DNA of 64,000 nucleotides, from NCBI RefSeq assembly GCF_900105755.1, contig NZ_FNTQ01000001.1, forward strand, positions 3,534,001 through 3,598,000, read 5' to 3'. Shown here one piece after another: positions 19,414 through 26,940 of this stretch. Both the position numbers and the translations under genes were made by a program. Each line of letters begins with the position of its first letter. Within the stretch, counting starts at the first letter, position 1. The stretch is from Streptomyces sp. Ag109_O5-10 (GTDB lineage: Bacteria; Actinomycetota; Actinomycetes; Streptomycetales; Streptomycetaceae). The notes under the pieces were generated by a model, which was given only the letters and a program-made list of their open reading frames with translations, had not been told where the DNA came from and ran no database searches.

Positions 19414-20492
19414 TTGCGCAGCATCACCACGAGCAGCACCACCAGTGCGATCAGGAGCGCGGCGCCCAGCGATGCCAGGGTGATCTTCAGTGCGCTGTAC
19501 GGCCGTTCGCCGATGACCTCGCCGGTGCGGGCGTTGACCATGACCGGCCATGCCTTGCCGGCGTGGAGGTAGGTCAGGAACCAGACCGGCAGCAGCACCA
19601 GCTTGTAGGTGAGGCCGCTGTAGGCGGTGGAGACCGAGTGCACCCGCTGTTCGTCGCCGCCGATGTCCCGCCGGCAGTCGGCACGGATCACCGGTGCCAT
19701 CCGCGCCTTCGCCGACTCCAGGCCGGCCTCCGGCTCGACGTCGTACCGGACGGTGCGGAAGCCCGCCAGGTACTCCTCCTGGTAGGGAACCGTCTCCTCC
19801 AGCGGCCAGGGGGTCAGCTTGTCCAGTTCCTTCACCGGTACCTGGCCGCTGCCCGGCACCAGTACGTCGTCGAAGAACCGGTCGACCGTCCCGGACGTGT
19901 GGTGCCAGCGGGTGTGCCGCACCCGCCGGGTGTTGCCCTCGGAGTCCTCTTCCTCCACCCAGTAGTGCTCGCCGCGTTCGCCGGTGTAGTGGGTGGTGGT
20001 CTGCGCGTCGTACGTCCAGTGCGGCAGGTAGCTGCCGCGGAAGGTCTCCGCCTCGGTGACCTTCTTCAGTTCGTCGGGCGCGAACCAGCGCGACCTGGTC
20101 CACTTCGCCAGCGCCGCACGGGCCTGGTCACGGTCCACTCCGAAGGGCAGCACCGCCTCGGGCACCACGCGTTCGGTGCCGGCGGCGTCGGAGACCAGCG
20201 GCGTGGCGCAGAACTGGCACGTGTCGCTGAGCGTGTCGCTCTCGGTCACCGCGTGGCAGCCGGGGCAGGTGTACACCTTCGTCCGGCCGGGCGCCACGGC
20301 CCGCCGGGGCAGCGCGGCCAGCTCCTCGATCGGGTGCTCGGTCACCTGTCGCGGTATCGGCGTGATGTCCTGCTCGTGCCTGCAGTACGGGCAGCGCAGC
20401 GCGTAGGTCCCGGGCGCGTATTCGCTGACCCCGCCGCACGCCTCGCACTGGAACGCCCGGTCGGGCGCCGGCACGACGTCCTGATCCGTCAA
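19410..20492 (-). CDS. Zinc-ribbon protein with C-terminal membrane anchor
   Basis: A 360-residue protein. Residues 15-40 hold a zinc ribbon (CEACGG and CPYC) and residues 73-95 a second (CPGCHAV and CQFC). A long soluble middle contains WTRSRWFAPDEL and YLPHWTYDAQTTTHYTGERG, and one or two hydrophobic segments close the C-terminus. This is the TFIIB-type zinc-ribbon/primosomal-N'-like family often encoded beside SPFH proteins. The start is TTG at 20492 with GGAGA eight bases upstream, 15 bases after the SPFH stop. The two genes form one operon. The function is unknown; a membrane-associated complex is likely. Confidence 0.82.
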   Translation of the reverse strand: MTDQDVVPAPDRAFQCEACGGVSEYAPGTYALRCPYCRHEQDITPIPRQVTEHPIEELAALPRRAVAPGRTKVYTCPGCHAVTESDTLSDTCQFCATPLVSDAAGTERVVPEAVLPFGVDRDQARAALAKWTRSRWFAPDELKKVTEAETFRGSYLPHWTYDAQTTTHYTGERGEHYWVEEEDSEGNTRRVRHTRWHHTSGTVDRFFDDVLVPGSGQVPVKELDKLTPWPLEETVPYQEEYLAGFRTVRYDVEPEAGLESAKARMAPVIRADCRRDIGGDEQRVHSVSTAYSGLTYKLVLLPVWFLTYLHAGKAWPVMVNARTGEVIGERPYSALKITLASLGAALLIALVVLLVVMLRN

Positions 20493-20507
20493 CTCGGTTC
20501 TCCGTTC

Positions 20508-21602
20508 TCAGCCCTGCGGGGGCAGCGGCGGCGGGACGTCGGCGAGCAGTGAAGCGAGCTCCGGCACCTGGTCCGCGGGCTGCCAGGCGGCCTGCCCGGT
20601 GCGCCAGACCAGCGTGGTCCGGTTCAGGTTGCCGGCCGCCACCTGCCCGGCCAGCGCGCTCTCGTCGTACGGGCCCTGCTGCTGTCCGCCGACCGCGATG
20701 AACCAGCGGGGCGCGGTGGGCAGCGGCGGCGGGACCGCGGCAGGGGCCGTACCGGACGTGCTCTGCACGATCCGCTGGCCCAGCGCCATGCCCACACCGA
20801 GACCGAGGGCGTCGCCGCCGGTGCCGGGGTTGGCGGCGGCGAGCGGGATCGCGTCGGCCGCCTGGAGCTTGGCGTAGTCGTCGAGGTTGCCGGTGACCGC
20901 CATCCGGGAGCGGGTGTCGATCGCCGCCTCGACCTCCGGCGGGACGCTGATGTTCTCGATGTAGAACCGGGGGATGGCGATACCGGTGGCGGACAGCTCC
21001 AGGGTCAGCGCCTTGGCCAGCTGCTGCCCGATGCCGTCCTGGCGGGCGGCGAGGTCGAGCAGCGGTACGCCGGAGGCGCCGAGCGCGGAGCCCAGCTTGG
21101 AGACGATCAGCCGGCGCAGGTGCTCGCCGACCTCCTCGGTGCGGAACTGCGGGTCGGTGCCGCCGAGTTCGCGCAGCAGCGCGGCGGCGTCCACCACCTG
21201 GGCGGCGAAGGTGCCGAAGGCACGGACCCGGACCATGCCGAACTCGGCGTCCCGCAGGATCACCGGGTTCTGGGTGCCCCACTTGAAGTCGGTGAACTGC
21301 CGGGTGGTGACGAAGTAGACCTCGGCCTTGAACGGCGACTCGAAGCCGTGCTTCCAGCCCTTCAGGGTGGACAGGACCGGCATGTTCTGGGTCGACAGGG
21401 TGTACGTGCCCGGCTGGTAGACGTCGGCCAGCCGGCCCTCGTTGACGAAGACGGCCACCTGCGACTCGCGCACCACGAGCCGGGCACCCATCTTGATCTC
21501 GTTGCCATAGCGCGGAAAGCGCCACACGATGGTGTCCCGGCCGTCGTCGGTCCACTCGATGATGTCGATGAACTCACCGCGGATGCGGTCCATCAGCCCC
21601 AC
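20508..21602 (-). CDS. SPFH-domain (YdjI-like) protein with GYF_2 tail
   Basis: A 364-residue protein. It begins VGLMDRIRGEFIDIIEWTDDG, the typical YdjI/virion-core-like opening. An SPFH/band-7 fold follows to about residue 240 (FVNEGRLADVYQPGTYTL, FGTFAAQVVDAAALL). After a Pro-rich linker, residues about 300-350 form a GYF_2 domain (WFIAVGGQQQGPYDESAL). GTG at 21602 follows a GGAG/GGGGGG stretch. Bacillus YdjI-type proteins recruit stress proteins to damaged membrane, and this pair may do something similar. Confidence 0.85.
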   Translation of the reverse strand: MGLMDRIRGEFIDIIEWTDDGRDTIVWRFPRYGNEIKMGARLVVRESQVAVFVNEGRLADVYQPGTYTLSTQNMPVLSTLKGWKHGFESPFKAEVYFVTTRQFTDFKWGTQNPVILRDAEFGMVRVRAFGTFAAQVVDAAALLRELGGTDPQFRTEEVGEHLRRLIVSKLGSALGASGVPLLDLAARQDGIGQQLAKALTLELSATGIAIPRFYIENISVPPEVEAAIDTRSRMAVTGNLDDYAKLQAADAIPLAAANPGTGGDALGLGVGMALGQRIVQSTSGTAPAAVPPPLPTAPRWFIAVGGQQQGPYDESALAGQVAAGNLNRTTLVWRTGQAAWQPADQVPELASLLADVPPPLPPQG

Positions 21603-21708
21603 AGCAACCCCCCCACTCCGCGCGGCAATCAAACGATCAGCCGACAGTATGCCCATACGGTCGGCGCGGCTACGGGCGCGCCCGGCCGGGCGCGCCCGCG
21701 TCACCGCC

Positions 21709-22215
21709 TCACTTCCACGGCGCGTTGAACGCCCGACCCGGTACCGGCTTGGCGATCAGAGCGACCGGGACGAAGAAGTTGACCTGGCCGATCACGAACA
21801 TCAGGGTGGCCAGGGCCTTCGGTTCGTACACCTCGGCCGCCTGGGCGTAGAGGTCGTCGGGGACCCGTTCGCCGTGCGCCGGAGGCGTCAGCACGGCCTC
21901 CGTCAGGGCCAGGGCCGCCCGCTCCGCCGCCGTGAAGTACGGCGAGTCCTGCCAGGAGGACACGGAGGTGATCCGCTCCTCCGTCTCCCCGGCCTTCCGC
22001 AGGAAACCCGTGTGCAGGACGGTCAGGTAGGTGCTGCCGACGATCTGACCGGCCCGCAGCTGGACCAGGCTGATCGTGGGGCGCGGTACCGAGCCGTTGC
22101 CGGTGACCCGGAACAGTGCCGCCGACACGTCCGCCAGCTCGGGGACGAGCTGCGCGGGGTCGTCGGACATCCGGGGGGTCGTCGGAACCTCTGCCGTGAT
22201 CGAGCGTGCTTCCAT
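21709..22215 (-). CDS. AhpD-like carboxymuconolactone decarboxylase family, no cysteines
   Basis: A 168-residue helical protein aligning with AhpD/YciW-like CMD proteins: LVQLRAGQIVGSTYLTVLHT, then RKAGETEERITSVSSWQDSP and ERAALALTEAVL. In active members the stretch after LRASQING contains the redox CxxC pair. Here it reads GSTYL, and no cysteine is visible in the core, so peroxidase chemistry is unlikely. ATG at 22215 follows GAGGAG. It lies downstream of a truncated IclR gene on the same strand. Confidence 0.82.
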   Translation of the reverse strand: MEARSITAEVPTTPRMSDDPAQLVPELADVSAALFRVTGNGSVPRPTISLVQLRAGQIVGSTYLTVLHTGFLRKAGETEERITSVSSWQDSPYFTAAERAALALTEAVLTPPAHGERVPDDLYAQAAEVYEPKALATLMFVIGQVNFFVPVALIAKPVPGRAFNAPWK

Positions 22216-22328
22216 CGTCGTCTCCTCGATGAGCGCTGTCGTGTCGCTGTCACCGCACTGACGGAGCGGAACGCGGAAATGTGACCGGCGCGGGAGCCGC
22301 TGTGGATCCGGTGGTCGTCGCCCGGGCC

Positions 22329-22838
22329 TCACCCCAGGTCGGCCGCGATGCCGGACGCGGCCTTGCGCAGCGGCGGCAGGAGTCCCTCGACGTCGGCGTG
22401 GCCGAGCCGGGTGCCCGGCGCCGAGACGGTGATCGCGGCCACGCACAGCCCGGCGGAGTCCCGGACCGGCACGCCGACCGCGTGCACCTCGGTGACGCTC
22501 TCGTCGAAGTTGAGCGCGTATCCCCGGGCCCGGCAGACGGCCAGGTCGGCCAGGAGGGCGTCGACGTCGGGGAGGGTGTGGTCGGTCAGGCGGCCGAGAC
22601 CCTGCGGATAGCGCATCCGTACCGCCTCGGGGGGCAGTTCGGCGAGCAGTGCCTTGCCTCCGGCCGCGCCGTACGCGGCCAGGTGGTCGCCCGTGCGCGG
22701 CGCGACCCGCAGGGTGCGCGGGCCTTCCAGCCCGTCGAGGAAGAAGGCGTCGGGTCCGTCGAGGACCAGCAGGTTGGCCGTCTCCCGGGTGGCGTCGCGC
22801 AGCGCCTCCAGGTGGCTGCGCGGCTCGGCCTTCGGCAT
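22329..22838 (-). pseudogene. IclR-family regulator, DNA-binding part lost
   Basis: About 168 codons encode the IclR effector-binding domain: HLEALRDATRETANLLVLDG, YGAAGGKALLAELP, LPDVDALLADLAVCRARGYALN and a C-terminal PPLRKAASGIAADLG. The N-terminal winged helix-turn-helix (about 80 residues) is missing, and the upstream sequence belongs to the truncated MFS gene on the other strand. An ATG at 22836-22838 overlaps that gene. A functional regulator is unlikely. Confidence 0.7.
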
Positions 22839-23034
22839 GCAGAACCTCATCGGGGAGACCGGCGCCGTGCTCTCGCCCGCCGTCGGCGGAGTGCTCCGCG
22901 ACCGGACCGGCGGCTGGACGGCGGCGGTGTGGCTGGACGCGGCGATCATCGTCGCCGGGTTCTGCCTGCTGACAGCGGTACGCGACCCGCGCCGCGGCAG
23001 CGGCAGCGGCAGCGGCAGCGGCAAGTCGGCCTGA
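22837..23034 (+). pseudogene. MFS transporter fragment, last two membrane segments
   Basis: The frame keeps only the C-terminal end of an MFS carrier: FGMQNLIGETGAVLSPAVGG, then AVWLDAAIIVAGFCLLTAV, corresponding to TM11 and TM12, with a Gly-Ser repeat tail. More than 350 residues are missing at the 5' side. It lies 50 bases before the ThDP decarboxylase gene, so an intact ancestor probably imported that enzyme's substrate. Confidence 0.65.
22995..23018 (+). repeat. Hexamer repeat (CGGCAG)x4
   Basis: Four perfect copies of CGGCAG followed by one CGGCAA encode a Gly-Ser tail in the MFS fragment. Such runs expand and contract easily by slippage. Confidence 0.8.
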
Positions 23035-23084
23035 CGGGCGCCGAGTCCCAGGGCCTCCTCGTCACGGAAAGGGAACCCCACACC

Positions 23085-24716
23085 ATGCGCACTGTGCGAG
23101 ACGCCGCCTTCGACGTCCTGCGCCTGCACGGCCTCACCACCCTCTTCGCCAACCCGGGTTCGACGGAGGTGGCGCTGCTCTCCGACCTCCCCGACGACCT
23201 CGACTTCGTCCTGGCGCTGCACGAGGGGTCGGTGGTCGGCGCCGCCACCGGCTGGGCCCTCGCCCGGAGCGAACCCGCCCTGGTCCTGCTGCACACCACG
23301 GCCGGGCTCGGCAACGCCGTCGGCGCGCTGGCCACCGCCCGGGAGAACCGGGCCCCGCTGGTGGTGCTGGTCGGCCAGCAGGACCGGCGCCACCTCGCCC
23401 AGGAGCCCTTCCTCGCCGGGCGGCTGGCCGGACTCGCCGGTGACTATCCGGTACGGGTGGAGACGCCGGTGCGCGCCCAGGACGTGCCCGGCGCGATCGG
23501 CCGGGCGGCCCACGCGGCGCGCGTCGGGCGGGGCCCGGCGCTGGTGATCGTGCCGATGGACGACTGGGCGCAGCCCGCGGACGGCCTCCCGGTGCCCGCC
23601 CCGGGCACGCTGCGGCAGGCCACCGCCGCCGACGCCGGCGCGGTCCGGGAGGTGGCCGCCCTGCTGGACGCGGCCGCGAGCCCGGCGCTGGTCGTCGGAG
23701 CCGGTGCGGACGACGCGGCGACCTGGCGGGCGCTCACCGTGCTGGCCGAGCGGCTGCGCTGCCCGGTGTGGCAGGAGCCGTTCGGGGCGCGGGCCGGCTT
23801 CCCTCAGGACCACCCGCTGTTCGCCGGGCACCTGCCCGCCGAACGCGGGCGGCTGCGCGCCGCGCTCGCCCCCTACGACCTGGTCCTGGCCGTGGGCGCG
23901 CCGGTGCTGCGGCAGAACCCGTACGAGGACGGTCCCCTGACCGGCGGCGGGACGCGGCTGGCCGTCGTCACCGACGACCCGGCCGAGGCCCAGCGGGCGC
24001 CCGTCGAGCTGGCCGTCGTCGCGCCGCTGCCGGCGTTCTGCGGCGAGCTGGCCGCCGGGGTGCGGGACCGGTCCGGGGCCCCCATGCCGGTCCTCGGCCG
24101 GCCGGCCGCGCCCCGCCCCCCGCGCGAGGGCGAGGAGCTGCGTGCCGCGCAGGTCCTGGCCGCCCTCGCCGAGCGGCTGCCCGCGCACACGGTCCTGGTG
24201 GAGGAGACTCCGTCCAGCCGGCCCGACCTGCACGCGCTGGTACCGGCCCGGCAGCCGCTCGGGTTCCTCAGCGCGGCGCAGGGCGGGCTCGGTTTCGCGC
24301 TGCCCGCCGCGATCGGGATCCGGATGGCCGCCCCGGAACGGCCGGTGGTCGCGGTCGTCGGCGACGGGTCCTCGCTCTACCAGATCCAGTCCCTGTGGAC
24401 GGCGGCCCACTACGGCGTCGGCGCGCTCTTCGTCGTGCTGGCCAACGGCCGCTACGCGGTCATGGACCAGCTCGCCGACCGGCACGGCGGCAAGCCGCCC
24501 TGGCCGGCCTTCGAGGAGGTCAGCGTCTGCGGACTGGCCCGCTCGCTGGGCTGCCCGGCCCGCCGGGTGACCGGCTGGGCCGAGCTGCTCGCCGAGCTCG
24601 ACACGCTGCTGCCGGACCTGGCGCACCGCAGCGCACCACTCCTCCTTGAGGTGGCCGTGCGCCCCGACCGGCCGCTCGCCCCCGGGGCACACCCCGCACC
24701 CCAGGAGCTCGCATGA
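23085..24716 (+). CDS. mdlC: Benzoylformate decarboxylase-like ThDP enzyme
   Basis: A 543-residue thiamine-diphosphate enzyme. Residues line up with Pseudomonas benzoylformate decarboxylase: Ser26 (NPGSTE), the cofactor-activating Glu47 (LALHEGSV) and His70 (LLHTTAGLGN). The ThDP/Mg site near residue 430 reads GDGSSLYQ with a later Asn. The position of the second active-site histidine (His281 in Pseudomonas) appears to be Asn (GAPVLRQNPY), so the exact substrate is uncertain. ATG at 23085 follows GGAAAGGGAA. It probably formed an operon with the MFS gene now reduced to a fragment. The TGA stop overlaps an ATG (24713) that begins no recognisable gene. Confidence 0.85.
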   Translation: MRTVRDAAFDVLRLHGLTTLFANPGSTEVALLSDLPDDLDFVLALHEGSVVGAATGWALARSEPALVLLHTTAGLGNAVGALATARENRAPLVVLVGQQDRRHLAQEPFLAGRLAGLAGDYPVRVETPVRAQDVPGAIGRAAHAARVGRGPALVIVPMDDWAQPADGLPVPAPGTLRQATAADAGAVREVAALLDAAASPALVVGAGADDAATWRALTVLAERLRCPVWQEPFGARAGFPQDHPLFAGHLPAERGRLRAALAPYDLVLAVGAPVLRQNPYEDGPLTGGGTRLAVVTDDPAEAQRAPVELAVVAPLPAFCGELAAGVRDRSGAPMPVLGRPAAPRPPREGEELRAAQVLAALAERLPAHTVLVEETPSSRPDLHALVPARQPLGFLSAAQGGLGFALPAAIGIRMAAPERPVVAVVGDGSSLYQIQSLWTAAHYGVGALFVVLANGRYAVMDQLADRHGGKPPWPAFEEVSVCGLARSLGCPARRVTGWAELLAELDTLLPDLAHRSAPLLLEVAVRPDRPLAPGAHPAPQELA

Positions 24717-24811
24717 CCGTCACCCGTGGCCTGCTGAGGCGTCGCGGCTTGTCGCGCCCGCGCGGTGGCCGCACCTGGATACAGCCCCGCGCCCTCTACG
24801 GGACGGTGCGC

Positions 24812-25951
24812 TCAGGCCGGGCCCGCGACCGCCGCCAGCCGATGCACGTCCTTGGCCGAACCCGTGACGCCCGACAGGAACCCCTGCGCCCTCGGTGACG
24901 CGTTCTCCGTCAGCCATGCCGGGTCGATGTCGCAGACGGCCACGCGGACGCCGGTGCCGGCCAGGGCCAGCGGGAGGGTGTGCACGACCGTCGAGGGGAA
25001 GCTGAGGATCGTACGGCCGATGGGGCCGCGGCGGGCGATCAGTTCCAGGGGGAGGTCCGGGCGGACTATCTCCAGGCCCGTCTCGGCCGCCAGGCGGTGG
25101 AGTTTCTCGGTGCTCTCGCGGCGGTGCGCGAAGTAGCGGGTCGCGCCATGCGCCTTGGCCAGGGTCTGGACGGCCTCCAGGTAGCGGTCACCGTCCACGA
25201 CGCCCGTCTCCACCAGGGAGGTGCCCACCATGTCGGCGCCCTTGGTGATGCGCGGCGGCCCGAAGCGGGCGCGGGTCCAGCCGAAGTCGCTCGCGGTGAC
25301 CGTCACGCCGGCCGGCGTCTCCGTCACCGGCATGGAGGAGAAGACCTCCACCCGGCGGCCGCCGCTCGGCGTGAGGCGGCGGCGTGCGGAGGAGGAGACC
25401 GGCGCGAAGAGCAGGTCCCGGGCGCCGGGCCGGCCGCCCTTGCGGTGCCAGCGGACCAGGCGTTCGCCGCGCGCCAGCTGGGCGACGAACTCCATCGTGG
25501 CCGTGCCGTCGTCGACCACGACCAGGTCACGGGCGCGGGTGATGGTCAGGAGCAGTTGTACGTAGCGGGAGAACGGGTCTCCCATCACGATGCGGTCGGC
25601 CCGGCGGAGGGAGCCCGCCAGGCCGCCGATCGTCTGGAAGGGGGCGGCGGTACCGCCCCGTGCCTCCTCCCAGCGGACCCGGTACCCCTCGTCCCGGGCC
25701 AGGTCCGCCATACGGCGCAGCTGGCCCCGGGTCATGGGGTCCGTCGGGGACAGGACGACGATCGTGAGCTCCATGCCGGGTGCGGATATGCCGGTTGCCG
25801 GGCGCCGTACCTGTCCTGGTACGGCCGGCACGGGGTCGGCCGCCCCGCGCAGGGCGTGGACATGCGCCCACTCCAGCACGTTCAGCAGCTGCACCGGACT
25901 CTCGACGAACGCGAGTGTGGGGGGGCCGGCGTTCCCGGCGCGGAGGCTCAT
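24812..25951 (-). CDS. Polysialyltransferase-family glycosyltransferase
   Basis: A 379-residue protein of the alpha-2,8-polysialyltransferase-like family (pfam07388 type). It opens LAFVESPVQLLNVLEWAHVH, a nucleotide-sugar-binding Rossmann-like start. Middle motifs include DRIVMGDPFSRYVQ and VVVDDGTATMEFVAQL; YFAHRRESTEKL and ILSFPSTVVHTLPL follow, where HR and SFPST resemble the catalytic HP and SS motifs of polysialyltransferases. It is the last gene of a run with the NeuB-like and NeuA-like genes, 38 bases after NeuB, so it is a likely polymerase of the activated nonulosonic acid. The Shine-Dalgarno sequence is weak. Confidence 0.82.
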   Translation of the reverse strand: MSLRAGNAGPPTLAFVESPVQLLNVLEWAHVHALRGAADPVPAVPGQVRRPATGISAPGMELTIVVLSPTDPMTRGQLRRMADLARDEGYRVRWEEARGGTAAPFQTIGGLAGSLRRADRIVMGDPFSRYVQLLLTITRARDLVVVDDGTATMEFVAQLARGERLVRWHRKGGRPGARDLLFAPVSSSARRRLTPSGGRRVEVFSSMPVTETPAGVTVTASDFGWTRARFGPPRITKGADMVGTSLVETGVVDGDRYLEAVQTLAKAHGATRYFAHRRESTEKLHRLAAETGLEIVRPDLPLELIARRGPIGRTILSFPSTVVHTLPLALAGTGVRVAVCDIDPAWLTENASPRAQGFLSGVTGSAKDVHRLAAVAGPA

Positions 25952-25989
25952 CGACGTACGACCGTCCCGTCGTCGTAACAACAGAGGTG

Positions 25990-26925
25990 TCAGACCTGGA
26001 CCGGCTCGCCGGCGGCCGCGGCGATCTCCGCCTCGGCGACGACGCCGCTGACGCGGCGCAGCTTCTTCATCGGGCCGAGCTCGGAGTCGTAGACCTTCTT
26101 GACGCCGTCGCCGAGGGACTCGGAGATGATGCGGATGTCGCGGACCAGACGCTGCAGGCCCTGCGGCTCCACCGAGGCGGCCTGGTCGGAGCCCCACATG
26201 GCGCGGTCGAGGGTGATGTGGCGCTCGACGAAGGTGGCGCCGAGCGCGACCGCGGCGAGGGTGGTCTGCAGACCCGTCTCGTGGCCGGAGTAGCCGATCG
26301 GGACGTTCGGGTACTCCTTCTCCAGCGTGTTGATCACGCGGAGGTTCAGCTCCTCGGCCTTCGCCGGGTAGGTGGAGGTGGCGTGGCACATGAGGATGTT
26401 CTCGGAGCCGAGGACCTCGACCGCGTGGCGGATCTGCTTCGGGGTCGACATGCCGGTGGAGAGGATGACCGAACGGCCGGTGGCGCGCAGCGCCTTCAGC
26501 AGCTCGTCGTCCGTCAGGGAGGCGGAGGCGACCTTGTGGGCGGGGACGTCGAACTTCTCCAGGAAGGCGACGGCCTCGGTGTCCCACGGGGAGGCGAACC
26601 AGTCGATGCCCCTGGTCCTGCAGTACTCGTCGATCTGGCGGTACTCGTCCTCACCGAACTCCACGCGGTGGCGGTAGTCGATGTAGGTCATGCGGCCCCA
26701 GGGGGTGTCGCGCTCGATGTCCCACTGGTCGCGCGGGGTGCAGATCTCCGGGGTGCGCTTCTGGAACTTGACGGCGTCGCAGCCGGCCTCGGCGGCGACG
26801 TCGATCAGCTTGAAGGCGTTCTCCAGCTCACCGTTGTGGTTGATGCCGATCTCGCCGCAGATGTAGACGGGCCGGCCGGGGCCGACCTCACGGGAACCGA
26901 ACTGGCGCAGGCGGGAGGTGCTCAT
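25990..26925 (-). CDS. neuB: NeuB-like nonulosonate (sialate/Kdn) synthase
   Basis: This enzyme condenses phosphoenolpyruvate with a six-carbon sugar to a nine-carbon acid. The TIM-barrel motifs are YICGEIGINHNGELENAF, CDAVKFQKRTPE, FASPWDTEAVAFL, ILSTGMSTPKQI, IGYSGHETGL and FVERHITLDRAMWGSDQ, with the metal and PEP ligands of the family. The protein has 311 residues and stops soon after the barrel. Most NeuB enzymes have about 340-350 residues with a C-terminal antifreeze-like SAF domain, which is absent. It follows the NeuA-like gene by 15 bases on the same strand. Confidence 0.92.
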   Translation of the reverse strand: MSTSRLRQFGSREVGPGRPVYICGEIGINHNGELENAFKLIDVAAEAGCDAVKFQKRTPEICTPRDQWDIERDTPWGRMTYIDYRHRVEFGEDEYRQIDEYCRTRGIDWFASPWDTEAVAFLEKFDVPAHKVASASLTDDELLKALRATGRSVILSTGMSTPKQIRHAVEVLGSENILMCHATSTYPAKAEELNLRVINTLEKEYPNVPIGYSGHETGLQTTLAAVALGATFVERHITLDRAMWGSDQAASVEPQGLQRLVRDIRIISESLGDGVKKVYDSELGPMKKLRRVSGVVAEAEIAAAAGEPVQV

Positions 26926-26940
26926 GACTGTGGGATGTCC

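Noticed and set aside
24713..24898. A 61-codon frame starting in an ATGA overlap with the decarboxylase stop
   Set aside because: The product is mostly Arg, Pro and Gly, matches nothing known, and its second half is antisense to the polysialyltransferase-like gene. At most it keeps the start of a lost downstream gene.
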